A stretch of DNA of 40,154 nt from an uncultured Saprospiraceae bacterium (GCA_938028705.1 CALIZI010000334.1:1-40154); one strand, 5' to 3'. Shown: positions 25,747 through 34,053, counted from the stretch's first letter. The notes: a model not told the origin generated them from the sequence alone. A program made the numbers and translations.

Positions 25747-25762
25747 AATATAAATTAAAAAT

Positions 25763-25788
25763 CCGGCTGCTCATTATTGAGCAACCGG
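25763..25788 (-). terminator. Terminator hairpin of the truncated T9SS gene
   Basis: CCGGTTGCTC pairs with GAGCAGCCGG on the minus strand (one mismatch, 6-nt loop), followed by ATTTTTAATTT. It lies between the stop of the remnant gene (25800) and the start of the 520-residue gene (25746). Confidence 0.75.
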
Positions 25789-25799
25789 AAGTGAACAAA

Positions 25800-26372
25800 T
25801 TATTTTACTAAAATAAATTTATTAGTTTTTATGACATGATTATCATTTCTAAGCGTACAAAAATATTGACCTTGTGGAAATTGTTGGGCAGTAATAATGA
25901 TTTCATCCTGTGGATAAAACAGTTTTTCTTCATAAACTTGCTTACCGGATAAGTCTGTAATCACTAGCGATAAATTCCTATTATTTAAAACCGTAACGGC
26001 ATATTCGACAGTAATATATTTATCTGCCGGATTGGGATAAATAAAGAGTTTGTCTTCACTTATCACATCTTCTACATACGTTATGTCGTTATTTTCTCTC
26101 GGTTTAAGTTCTTCCTCCTTTGGGAAGTAAACCGGCTCCCGATAGGTATCAATGCCATTGAGTTTGAGTAGTGCAATCGCATCACCCGCTGTGGCATCGG
26201 GATTTTTGCTATAGTTTTCCAGTTCCTTTAAATCGCTTTCGGAGAGGGCAAAAAGGTTTTTATTTTCCGCTTCCCATTTTTGCATTAAAGTTCTGAAATC
26301 TATATAATTTTTATATGCCGACTGTTCCGTTTCCGACAATTGCATACAAAATACAGAAAAGTGTTCGCTCAT
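25800..26372 (-). pseudogene. C-terminal fragment of a T9SS-exported protein, truncated at its 5' end
   Basis: The 190-residue frame has a perfectly normal C-terminus: helical LSETEQSAYKNYIDFRTLMQ and NYSKNPDATAGDAIALLKLN, then a type A sorting domain (FIYPNPADKYITVEYAV to TNKFILVK). It has no signal peptide, which a T9SS substrate needs. The only available start (ATG 26372) lies in the terminal inverted repeat of the small element at 26367-26573. The most likely reading is that the 5' part of a larger surface-protein gene was lost or separated by this insertion. A short frame on the far side (26590-26680) does not rejoin it in frame. Confidence 0.7.
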
Positions 26373-26573
26373 CTGTATTAAAAGGTGAAAAGTACAAAAC
26401 ATAAAAATATCATTACAATGTAAAATTATTTTATTTACAAATTATTGTAAATTAGTTTTTTATAAAAAATATTCACGTTATACACTTTTACATTTATTAT
26501 TTTACAACTTGTCCCGACGAATGACAGGATTTTACATTACAATAACGACTTTCACCTTATAGTACAGATGAGC
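26367..26573. mobile_element. Element M: small palindromic element inserted in the T9SS gene
   Basis: Terminal inverted repeats GCTCATCTGTATTAAAAGG (26367-26385) and, in complement, GCTCATCTGTACTATAAGG (26573-26555). AAAAGTGTT occurs at 26357-26365 and 26574-26582, a likely 9-bp target duplication with one extra base at the left junction. The interior is AT-rich with TGTAAAA-family words, TTCACGTTATACACTTTTAC, and CCCGACGAATGACAGGATTT, the last shared with 32078-32097. No coding capacity. Confidence 0.78.
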
Positions 26574-26589
26574 AAAAGTGTTATTCATT

Positions 26590-26680
26590 TTTTTACAAAT
26601 CAACCGATTTTAACATTTTAAGCAAATCTTCATTCCATTCTATTAGGAATTCGGCTACCCATTTCAATTTGCCCAATTCT
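26590..26680 (-). pseudogene. Possible gene remnant beyond element M
   Basis: Reads LLELGKLKWVAEFLIEWNED then LLKMLKSVDL and a stop on the minus strand, 30 residues of protein-like helical sequence opened by a stop rather than a start. It may be the end of another broken gene. Nothing else supports it, and the upstream region to 26760 holds only repeat words (CTATGAACC at 26728-26758). Confidence 0.25.
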
Positions 26681-26809
26681 AACAATCAACAAGTTATAAG
26701 GTGTTGTGATTCAGTTAATTATAAAAAACTATGAACCATGAACCATGAACTATGAACCGATAGCCGACAATTTTATTTCCCAAATCCTGTAAATTCGATT
26801 TAAAAAATG

Positions 26810-26817
26810 TAAATTTG
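26810..26817 (+). promoter_or_regulatory. TAnnTTTG promoter box for the glutathione peroxidase gene
   Basis: TAAATTTG followed by CG, 18 bp before the start codon; fits the Bacteroidota -7 consensus. A T-rich segment (26771-26779) is in range for a weak -33 element. Confidence 0.5.
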
Positions 26818-26834
26818 CGTACAACACGTCAGTA

Positions 26835-27311
26835 ATGACTTCAATATATAGTTTTAAAATAGAAGGAATAGCGGGAGAGGAAATTAACTTTGCACGCTTC
26901 AAAGGTAAAAAAATCCTGTTGGTCAATGTGGCTTCCCAATGCGGATACACACCACAATATGCCCAATTGCAGGAACTCTATACAACATTTAAGGACATCC
27001 TCGTTATCGTCGGTTGCCCTGCCAACAACTTTGGCAATCAGGAACCCGGCACCAATGAAGAAATCAAGACATTTTGCGCCTTAAATTATGGTGTCACTTT
27101 CCCAATCACTACAAAAATCTCCGTCAAAGGAGACGACATACATCCCCTTTACCAATGGCTGACCCGAAAATCTGAAAACAGTATAATGGACTCGGAGGTA
27201 CAATGGAATTTCCAGAAATACCTCATCAATACACAAGGTCAACTTACACATACATTTACATCAGCTGTTGACCCGTGTAGCGAGGAAATTATTGATGCCA
27301 TTACAGGATAA
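26835..27311 (+). CDS. Glutathione peroxidase family protein (thioredoxin-dependent type)
   Basis: Reduces hydrogen and lipid peroxides. The 158-residue protein has peroxidatic Cys36 in NVASQCGYTPQY, Gln69 in NNFGNQEPG, and Trp124-Asn125 in VQWNFQKYL, completing the catalytic tetrad. Cys81 in FCALNYGVTFP is in the position of a resolving cysteine, pointing to thioredoxin rather than glutathione as reductant. No signal peptide, so cytosolic. Start ATG 26835 is directly behind a promoter-like box. Stand-alone gene. Confidence 0.93.
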   Translation: MTSIYSFKIEGIAGEEINFARFKGKKILLVNVASQCGYTPQYAQLQELYTTFKDILVIVGCPANNFGNQEPGTNEEIKTFCALNYGVTFPITTKISVKGDDIHPLYQWLTRKSENSIMDSEVQWNFQKYLINTQGQLTHTFTSAVDPCSEEIIDAITG

Positions 27312-27421
27312 TTTGGTGATGAGCAATTCGTCAATAGTGATTCGGTTTATTTTGCTTTACAAAATATTTTCTTATATATTCCTTTCCGTCTTTTTAAAAC
27401 TTTCAATATATCCGTGTTCCC

Positions 27422-27455
27422 AAACCTATAAGGTTTCCAAAAACCTTATAGGTTT
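27422..27455. repeat. AAACCTATAAGGTTT palindrome
   Basis: AAACCTATAAGGTTT (27422-27436) and AAACCTTATAGGTTT (27441-27455) are perfect inverted copies of 15 bp with a 4-nt spacer; each half is also nearly self-complementary. It is a repeat word I associate with Bacteroidota genomes. It lies in the 416-bp gap before holB. Confidence 0.8.
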
Positions 27456-27541
27456 CAGCGCGAATATAAACTTCAAATTGCAGTCATTCCTGTCGTGAAT
27501 TTTATTTAAAAAAATGCGCTTTCAAAAGATGCACCTCCGTA

Positions 27542-27681
27542 CCGACGACTTTAGCCGTCGCGGAAACTCGTACAGGCGATTTCAATCGCCATGTCGCAAT
27601 AATAAAAATGTGTAAATTTCTATTGTACAAATTTTTGCAAATAAAAATTTACAATCACATGGCGACTGAAGTCGCCTGTAC
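27542..27681. repeat. Nested hairpins GACGACTTTAGCCGTC and GGCGAYTTCARTCGCC before holB
   Basis: At 27542-27563 a GACGACTTTAGCCGTC hairpin (shared with 5513-5528 and 5598-5613) is followed by GTACAGGCGATTTCAATCGC (from 27570). The inverted partner at 27657-27681 reads, in complement, GTACAGGCGACTTCAGTCGC. The two differ at two positions that keep each small hairpin paired (ATT/AAT versus ACT/AGT). The loop is AT-rich. It ends 46 bp before holB. Confidence 0.8.
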
Positions 27682-27727
27682 GGGTATGTTCATCTAAAGA
27701 GAGACTAAAATAGCCAAACGACAAAAA

Positions 27728-28846
27728 GTGCGATTCTCGGAAATCATCGGTCAAGCTACCATCAAGCAGCAACTCATCCAATCCGTCAAATCGGAACGGA
27801 TGCCTCATGCGGCTATCTTTTTGGGTCCGCATGGTTGTGGGGCTTTGGCTTTGGCAGTAGCTCATGCACAGTATGTCAATTGCGAAAACCCGACCGACGA
27901 AGACTCCTGCGGTGCCTGTCGCAATTGTACCCGCATAGCGAAGGGCATACACCCTGATATTCATTACACTTACCCAACGGTAGGCTCAAAAGCCATCAGT
28001 ACGCACTTTCTCAAAGAATGGCGAAAAGCCCTTGCCGACAATCCCTATATGGATGTCAATGAATGGTTACAAATTCTCAATGCAGAGAACAAACAAGGCA
28101 ACATTACACGCGACGAATGCGTAGATATTGTCAAAAAAATGAGCTTCAAAAATTATGAAGCTCCTTATAAAGTGCTGATAATATGGCTACCCGAATACCT
28201 CGCCAAAGAAGGCAACCGACTCCTCAAACTGATTGAAGAACCACCGCCCAAAACGCTGTTTATATTGGTTGCTGAAAATCAGGAACTGATACTTAATACG
28301 ATACTTTCGCGTTGTCAGATTACAAAAATCAATAAACTCCGCGACGAAGATATTATCAGTGGATTGACCGCTCAAAATATTGGCGAAGAAGATGCGCGGC
28401 GCATTGCCTTCCTCTCCAACGGCAATTATAATGAAGCCCTCAAACAACTCAAACACGACACCAACGACCATGCCACGCTATTTTTAAAATGGTTTAGAGT
28501 GGGCTACAAAGGGAATGGTTTGGAAATGGTCAATTGGGTGGATACATTTGCCAAATTAGGGCGCGAAAACCAAAAACAACTCCTCAATTATGCCTTGTAT
28601 TTTATGCGCGAATTTATGGTCGTGAAAATGACCGGAAATGCACGGGTACGCTTGCAAGGCGAAGAACTCCAAACGGCACAAAACATGACAAAGGTCATCG
28701 AATTTGACCAAATAGAAAAAATCACAAAACTACTGAATGACAGCTATTACCATATAGAAAGAAATGCCAACCCAAAGGCACTTTTTCTGGATGCGTCCAT
28801 TCAGTTACACAAAATTTTAAGACATAAAATTCCAAATTCCAAATAA
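27728..28846 (+). CDS. holB: DNA polymerase III subunit delta'
   Basis: Part of the clamp loader that places the sliding clamp on DNA. The 372-residue protein starts RFSEIIGQATIKQQLIQSV and has a degenerate P-loop GPHGCGALALA (the Lys is missing, as expected for delta', which does not hydrolyse ATP). A zinc module follows with Cys52, Cys61, Cys64 and Cys67 (CENPTDEDSCGACRNC). Then come NKQGNITRDECVDIVKKM, LIIWLPEYLAKEGNRLLKL and the sensor-1-like ILSRCQ. The start is a GTG (27728); no in-frame ATG exists before the upstream stop. The C-terminus KIPNSK and stop codon lie inside a CCAAATTCC repeat, so the last residues are repeat-derived. Confidence 0.92.
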   Translation: MRFSEIIGQATIKQQLIQSVKSERMPHAAIFLGPHGCGALALAVAHAQYVNCENPTDEDSCGACRNCTRIAKGIHPDIHYTYPTVGSKAISTHFLKEWRKALADNPYMDVNEWLQILNAENKQGNITRDECVDIVKKMSFKNYEAPYKVLIIWLPEYLAKEGNRLLKLIEEPPPKTLFILVAENQELILNTILSRCQITKINKLRDEDIISGLTAQNIGEEDARRIAFLSNGNYNEALKQLKHDTNDHATLFLKWFRVGYKGNGLEMVNWVDTFAKLGRENQKQLLNYALYFMREFMVVKMTGNARVRLQGEELQTAQNMTKVIEFDQIEKITKLLNDSYYHIERNANPKALFLDASIQLHKILRHKIPNSK

Positions 28847-28892
28847 CAAAATCCAAATTCCAATGGACTACATGTTTGGAATTTGGAATTTG
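28829..28892. repeat. CCAAATTCCAAATT inverted repeat spanning the holB stop codon
   Basis: TTCCAAATTCCAAAT (28830-28844) and CCAAATTCCAA (28853-28863) are answered by TTGGAATTTGGAATTTG (28876-28892). The TAA stop of holB is formed within it, and it ends 36 bp before the ricT start. Confidence 0.82.
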
Positions 28893-28927
28893 TTTTTTGA
28901 AATTTGTTTTTTGATAAAAAAACAGAC

Positions 28928-30295
28928 ATGGGATGTTCAAGTTGTGGAACCACTCCGGGTGGTTGTAAAAATAACGGTCATTGCGCTTCGGGCGGATGCA
29001 ACCGACTCAATACGTATGATTGGCTATCGAATGTAGATTTGCCGGATACCTATGATTTTAATGTCATAGAAGTCAGCTTCAAAAACGGCGCACGAAAAGG
29101 ATTTTACTACAATCCACCTTACCTGCGGGTAATGACCGGCGATATGGTCGTGGTAGAAGCCAAAAGCGGCGGATTTGATATGGGGCGGGTGTCCTTGTGT
29201 GGCGAATTGGTCAAATTGCAGATGAAAAAGAAGCGGGTGCGCGAGGATAATTTTTTCCAAAGTGTACTTCGCAAAGCCAATGAGCGCGACCTCGAAAAAC
29301 TACAGGAAGCCCGCGACACCGAGCGCGATACGATGATTAAATCGCGGGTCATTGCACGTAATTTGAAGCTCAATATGAAAATCGGCGATGTCGAATATCA
29401 AGGCGACAAACGCAAAGTGACGATATACTACACTGCCGACGGACGGGTGGATTTCCGCGAGTTGATTCGGGTCTATGCCAAAGAATTTAAAGTCAAAATC
29501 GAAATGCGGCAAATCGGTGCGCGGCAGGAATCGGCACGTATCGGTGGCATTGGTTCCTGTGGGCGCGAGTTGTGCTGCTCCACGTGGTTGAGTGGTTTCA
29601 AATCGGTCTCTACGGCAGCCGCTCGGTATCAAAATATTGCCATCAATCAATCCAAACTTTCCGGTCAGTGTGGTCGTTTGAAGTGTTGTCTCAATTACGA
29701 GTTGGATACCTACCTCGATGCCCTCAAAGGCTTCCCCAAACGTGCCGACCGCATCGAAACCGAAGTCGGCGTAGCCCATCTTGTCAAGACCAATATCTTC
29801 AAAGGCTTGATGTATTACAGCTACCGCGACCAGCCTTTTTCCAAACTCTACCAACTGGATAAAGAGCGCGTACACGAAATACAAAAACTCAATAAGCAAG
29901 GCAAAAAACCACCGGAATTGATTGATTACCAAAAAGTAGAAGTAGCATTTAAATCAGAGGAAGAAGACGATAAGGGCTTTGTGGATGTGACCGGACAAAT
30001 CGAATTGCCGCCGGAGGAAAGAAAGAAAAAACGACGTGGTGGGAGAGGTCGCTCGCGTGGTGGCAGGTCTTCTGGCAGCAGGTCGAGGGATAGAAAGGAT
30101 AGAAATGATAAACCCAAATCATCATCCAAGCCAAAGTCAGATAAGCCAAAATCGAAACCCAAGTCGGATAGTCGTCCGAAAACAGGTGCAAAGCCCAAGC
30201 CTAAGTCAAAATCCGATACATCAAAGAATAAAACACAAGGGAAAAGCGGGAATAAAAAGAAGCGATTTTGGGGAAAGAAAAAGAAGGACAAATAG
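28928..30295 (+). CDS. PSP1-domain protein, RicT (YaaT) family
   Basis: A 455-residue cytosolic protein. The N-terminus is Cys-rich (MGCSSCGTTPGG, NNGHCASGGCNRLN). The PSP1 domain follows (about 50-140), then the C-terminal RicT motifs RIGGIGSCGRELCCSTWL and SGQCGRLKCCLNYELDTY. RicT in Bacillus belongs to a Fe-S complex affecting RNA processing; in Bacteroidota the gene commonly follows holB, as here, and its role is unclear. After residue 360 the protein has a Lys/Arg/Ser/Pro-rich tail of about 95 residues (RGRSRGGRSSGSRSRDRK), unstructured and probably nucleic-acid-binding. Start ATG 28928 gives the conserved MGCSSCG. Confidence 0.9.
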   Translation: MGCSSCGTTPGGCKNNGHCASGGCNRLNTYDWLSNVDLPDTYDFNVIEVSFKNGARKGFYYNPPYLRVMTGDMVVVEAKSGGFDMGRVSLCGELVKLQMKKKRVREDNFFQSVLRKANERDLEKLQEARDTERDTMIKSRVIARNLKLNMKIGDVEYQGDKRKVTIYYTADGRVDFRELIRVYAKEFKVKIEMRQIGARQESARIGGIGSCGRELCCSTWLSGFKSVSTAAARYQNIAINQSKLSGQCGRLKCCLNYELDTYLDALKGFPKRADRIETEVGVAHLVKTNIFKGLMYYSYRDQPFSKLYQLDKERVHEIQKLNKQGKKPPELIDYQKVEVAFKSEEEDDKGFVDVTGQIELPPEERKKKRRGGRGRSRGGRSSGSRSRDRKDRNDKPKSSSKPKSDKPKSKPKSDSRPKTGAKPKPKSKSDTSKNKTQGKSGNKKKRFWGKKKKDK

Positions 30296-30303
30296 TGCTA
30301 TCA

Positions 30304-30534
30304 GTTCATGGTTCATAGTTCATGGTTCATGGTTCATAGTTCATAGTTCATAGTTCATGGTTCATAGTTCATGGTTCATGGTTCATGGTTCATGGTTCAT
30401 AGTTCATGGTTCATGGTTCATGGTTCATGGTTCATGGTTCATAGTTCATGGTTCATAGTTCATGGTTCATAGTTCATGGTTCATAGTTCATAGTTCATAG
30501 TTCATGGTTCATAGTTCATAGTTCATAGTTCATA
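30304..30534 (+). repeat. Tandem array of 33 heptamers GTTCATR
   Basis: Thirty-three uninterrupted copies of GTTCAT followed by G or A. Only the seventh base varies; in order it reads GAGGAAAGAGGGGAGG then GGGAGAGAGAAAGAAAA. Because the unit is 7 bp the array is open in no fixed frame and is not coding. It begins 9 bp after the ricT stop codon. Complementary CTATGAACCATGAACC words lie at 30956-30986, so the AT-rich 30541-30955 stretch, in which I see no gene, would be the loop of a very large imperfect hairpin. Confidence 0.95.
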
Positions 30535-31006
30535 GTTATAAACTCATTGAATTTCAAATGATTGTAATAACTGCGGACTGCTGACTATCCAACTGCGGAC
30601 TGATCGCCGTTAGACGGGTAACCACAAATAGTGGAAAATATGAAAAAAATGAAGTGAAAAGTTTGAACATATTATTTTACTTCGTATTTTTACTAAAATC
30701 TGACAGTTTATTTAAATTTGGATGATGCAAATTGCAAAAAATCATTATTAGACTTGTATAGCTTTGATAATCAATTATTTAGAGTGAATTTTATTTTATT
30801 AAAATATTTATTATAATTGCATTTAAAAATAATTATTATGAATATTTAAAATAAATAATTAAAAATATTTTTAATTTCAATTAAATTAATTAATTATTTT
30901 GATAATAAATAAGATTTTGATAATCAAGTTTTTTTAAGCCGTACAAGTCTATTTAACTATGAACCATGAACCAACAGCTATGAACTAATAATAAAATTGA
31001 TGGCTT

Positions 31007-31894
31007 ATGCTAAAAGTAATGAAAGACATGATGGACGTGGTGAAAGAGAATAAGGAGCAACATATAGAAGAAATCCACAATGATGCAGGAATGCCCTTCT
31101 TAGATGAAGCAAAAAATATAGAGTTAGTTCCGTGTCTCAATCCTATGTGCGATTGCGGTGCATTATACGCATTACTTGAACCGGACAAGGGCGAGAAGAT
31201 GATGCTTCCTATCAATGTACATGAGAAGCGACTCCTGACTGCCGAAGAATGCCCCTTGACTATACCCGACCATGAAATGCAAAAAAGAATGGAAGAAGCC
31301 TTCCTTCAGGATGCAGACGAGGAAATGTGGGCGCAACTGACTGTCGTTTATTTAGAGAAAAAAAATATCCTCATTGATGAGGTCAATCCCGGTAAAATTA
31401 CCGTAGAGTTTGACGAAGAAGATATACTTGAAGCAGACTTGATGGTGCATTTTCAAGATATTTTTCCCTGTGCACATTTTCCTATAATACTAGGGCAATC
31501 CGTATATATCGTTACAGATTCATATTGCAAAAATGACTTGTGCGGTTGTAAGAATATGAGGCTCAATATGGAAAAAATCAGTGGTGAGGAACACGAACTT
31601 TTGGGCTTTTACGAATACAACTACAAATTTCGACAAGGCAACTTCAGCAGTGTAGAAGCCGAAAACAAACTCGTTGCTCAAAAGGTAATAGATACACTAT
31701 TTTTAGAATATCCCGACATAGACAAAACATTAGGCAAAAGAAATACGACTGTCAGAAAATTATTTAAAAAAGCAAAAAAAGAATATTGGAAAACCAAAGG
31801 ACGCACCAACCCAAACACCTCCCGCATATCGCGCAATGCACCCTGCCCCTGCGGTAGCGGCAAAAAATATAAGCGGTGTTGTGGGCGCAATTGA
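31007..31894 (+). CDS. SEC-C metal-binding domain protein
   Basis: A 295-residue protein ending in the classical SEC-C zinc motif NAPCPCGSGKKYKRCCGRN, known from the SecA C-terminus and many unrelated proteins. The N-terminal and central parts are acidic (KENKEQHIEEIHNDAG, EEDILEADLMVHFQDIF) and contain two more Cys groups, PCLNPMCDCGALY and NDLCGCKNMRLN. No signal peptide or membrane segment. Its function is unknown; SEC-C modules commonly bind proteins such as SecB or nucleic acids. Start ATG 31007 follows a leader made of CTATGAACC words. Stand-alone. Confidence 0.85.
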   Translation: MLKVMKDMMDVVKENKEQHIEEIHNDAGMPFLDEAKNIELVPCLNPMCDCGALYALLEPDKGEKMMLPINVHEKRLLTAEECPLTIPDHEMQKRMEEAFLQDADEEMWAQLTVVYLEKKNILIDEVNPGKITVEFDEEDILEADLMVHFQDIFPCAHFPIILGQSVYIVTDSYCKNDLCGCKNMRLNMEKISGEEHELLGFYEYNYKFRQGNFSSVEAENKLVAQKVIDTLFLEYPDIDKTLGKRNTTVRKLFKKAKKEYWKTKGRTNPNTSRISRNAPCPCGSGKKYKRCCGRN

Positions 31895-31911
31895 TGTTTT
31901 TTTTAGAAATA

Positions 31912-32103
31912 TAAAATGTAAAATAATAAATGTAAAATGTAAAAATACCGATAGTACGCAAAAAAGCATTTAAAAATTCATTATTTTTAATTAATTGAAA
32001 ATTAGCACAATAACAGGTAATATATTCATTTCACATTATATACTTTTACATTTTACATTTATTATTTTACAACTTGTCCCGACGAATGACGGGATTTTAC
32101 ATT
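31912..32103. repeat. Large inverted repeat with TGTAAAA-word arms (family N, copy 2)
   Basis: Left arm 31912-31954 (TAAAATGTAAAATAATAAAT, TGTAAAATGTAAAA); right arm 32041-32071 is the complement. The right side continues with CCCGACGAATGACGGGATTT, also present at 26512-26531 with one change. The block ends 7 bp before the start codon of the next gene. Confidence 0.75.
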
Positions 32104-32109
32104 CCGATA

Positions 32110-33690
32110 ATGTATAATAAGAAGTTGCCCCGAAAAACATACCTCCTCCTCTCCGGCATATTTCTAATATCCGTCCTCATTCGTTTGCCCCACCTTGACC
32201 GCCCTTTGTCCAAGCACCACGAATTTTGCACAGCCATCACCCTCATTCCCCTCCAAAATTGGGCAGACAACAGCATAGCCACCTACCATTACAGCCCAAG
32301 CGTCAGTTACGAAGGCGCAGGCAATCACCACATCGAAAACCTCACCGCCTACCCCCTTGAAGCTGACGGACGATTCTACTACCTCTCACACCCGCCTTTT
32401 GCTTACCTATTACCGTATTTTACCTTTCAAGTATTAGATGTTTATCCGACTCCACTTGCCCTGCAAATCTTCAACCTCTTTTTTCACTTTATTTCTTGTT
32501 TATTTATATATAAAATTATTTTATTAATAAATAATAAACCCTCAACAAAAGGCGCATTAGCCGCCTTCCTTATCTATCTTTTTGCTCCGGCTACCTTGTG
32601 GTTTCATGGCAATGCTTACATGTCAGATATGTTTATTTCTAATGTATTTATCATTGGAATTTGGCTTGTATTAAAGATATTTTTAACAGAAAAAACAGCC
32701 GACTCACGTTTACTAAACTTTCAAAGTTTAGTAAACGTCAATCTAAAGATAACAGGTCTCGGCATCATCATTTTCCTAATGATATACACCGAATGGCTCG
32801 GCAATTTCTTTGCCTTCGGGGTCTTCGTTTTGGCACTTGTAGCCGCATTTTCAAGCAAAGGACAACAAAGAAACAAGTATCTGCTCATCGCTACGACTTG
32901 CGTATTAGCAGTCATCGCAGGCTTAGGATTAATCTTTTGGCAATATAGCAGTATTGCGGGTTTTGAGGCATATTGGGCATATTTTGAACACCGCTTCGGG
33001 GCGCGTAGTGGAGCAAAATTTACCGACACCGATGTATTTTCTTTTTTATATAAATATTTAAAATTAATAATAAAAATAGTCAAACATTATGCAATAGGTT
33101 TTTTGCCGATGCTGCTGTTTGGGGGTGCTTTATGGCTCGTCTTTATCTATCGTACAAAGCGGATAATTCAGACATCGAAGCCCGCCACCCGCTACTTTCT
33201 ATGGTTGGCAGGTTTTCCTGTTTTAATGCACCATTTGGTCTTTATTGAGTTTTCTGTCGTGCATGATTTCGCAGCACTCAAAGGCGGAATTTTGATAGCG
33301 GTAGGCATCGGATTATTGACAGAACGATTATTGGAAAAAGAAAAATCCCGATTATTTTTTGTCGGTTTGGCAGCGACACTGTTGCTCTGCATTGCTCAAT
33401 ATTACTACATCAACCGCCCGGGAAGCATCAGTCAAAACGGCGATAGATACGACAGGATGCAAACACTCGGTAAGGCGATTAAACGTGAGGCTTTGGCAGA
33501 AGAAGTCATTTATTTGAACGGCTACAAACCCGACCCGCAAGTCATGTATTATGCCCAACGCAATATGCTACGCGCCACCGATACCCTGATGGTCAAGACT
33601 GATTTAGCTACACGCCGAATAAAGCGCGGGGTATTGTTCACCATTGAAAATTATACCATAATAAAAACAGAGCGGGTGAGGGCAGAGTAA
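32110..33690 (+). CDS. Polytopic membrane protein, GT-C glycosyltransferase-like (PMT/ArnT type)
   Basis: A 526-residue protein with about 11-12 hydrophobic segments (first: YLLLSGIFLISVLIRLP; then AFLIYLFAPATLWF, FISNVFIIGIWLVLKIFL, LGIIIFLMIYTEWLG and others). The first extracytoplasmic loop has the RLPHLDRPLSKHHEF segment with acidic residues after TM1, as expected for polyprenyl-phosphate-sugar-dependent GT-C enzymes. No further polysaccharide genes adjoin. Start chosen at 32110 (MYNKKLPRKTYLL), since the earlier ATG lies in the upstream repeat. Residues about 199-210 (RLLNFQSLVNVN) are encoded by a perfect 33-bp palindrome that appears to be an in-frame repeat insertion. Confidence 0.8.
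   Translation: MYNKKLPRKTYLLLSGIFLISVLIRLPHLDRPLSKHHEFCTAITLIPLQNWADNSIATYHYSPSVSYEGAGNHHIENLTAYPLEADGRFYYLSHPPFAYLLPYFTFQVLDVYPTPLALQIFNLFFHFISCLFIYKIILLINNKPSTKGALAAFLIYLFAPATLWFHGNAYMSDMFISNVFIIGIWLVLKIFLTEKTADSRLLNFQSLVNVNLKITGLGIIIFLMIYTEWLGNFFAFGVFVLALVAAFSSKGQQRNKYLLIATTCVLAVIAGLGLIFWQYSSIAGFEAYWAYFEHRFGARSGAKFTDTDVFSFLYKYLKLIIKIVKHYAIGFLPMLLFGGALWLVFIYRTKRIIQTSKPATRYFLWLAGFPVLMHHLVFIEFSVVHDFAALKGGILIAVGIGLLTERLLEKEKSRLFFVGLAATLLLCIAQYYYINRPGSISQNGDRYDRMQTLGKAIKREALAEEVIYLNGYKPDPQVMYYAQRNMLRATDTLMVKTDLATRRIKRGVLFTIENYTIIKTERVRAE
32706..32738. repeat. Perfect 33-bp palindrome inside the GT-C coding sequence (family G, copy 3)
   Basis: ACGTTTACTAAACTTT, a single C, then AAAGTTTAGTAAACGT. 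It is exactly 11 codons long and the frame continues through it. Intergenic relatives lie at 15688-15720 and 16174-16204. The encoded stretch lies between membrane segments. Confidence 0.92.
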
Positions 33691-33739
33691 AGAGTAAGAG
33701 ATGCCAGACACTCTGTGAGGTGAGGCTAATGCCTTAGTC

Positions 33740-33913
33740 CTAACCCAAGTTGAATATGTAGTCCCCAAGTTTTTTAGGTGGTTTAGTTGTCAGACGAATG
33801 TTGTTTTAGAAGGCACCGATTATTTGATAATATCTTCGCTTTTAGCAAAAGAATTCGTCTGACAACTCTCCCCACTCTGATTTTTTGGGGGCTACATATT
33901 CAACTTGGGTTAG
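33740..33913. mobile_element. Element D copy 1: nested palindromic element
   Basis: Ends CTAACCCAAGTTGAATATG (33740-33758) and its inverse CATATTCAACTTGGGTTAG (33895-33913), with GTAG and CCCCAA continuing inward on both sides. An inner inverted repeat AGTTGTCAGACGAAT (33785-33799 / 33853-33867) encloses a 53-bp centre. Same two-layer plan as element A, and the inner arms share TGTCAGACGA with the inner arms of A. No coding potential. Confidence 0.78.
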
Positions 33914-34053
33914 TTATTTCGACATCTGCTTGCTCACCCTGTCAGTGTTTGATCTTTTTCTTTTTGGGTATGATGTAAACGTTGTTGTAAAATCGTGATG
34001 TCTGTATGATACGACCTGGGCAGCCCTGAAATGTTTGGTGTGCCTTTGTATAA

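Noticed and set aside
29926-30291. Minus-strand frame opposite the ricT tail
   Set aside because: It mirrors the Lys/Ser/Pro-rich tail of the real gene and has low-complexity composition.
30304-30534. CRISPR array
   Set aside because: The unit is 7 bp with no spacers; it is a simple tandem repeat.
33787-33978. Plus-strand 63-codon frame after the GT-C gene
   Set aside because: It runs through the palindromes of element D and has no protein-like features.
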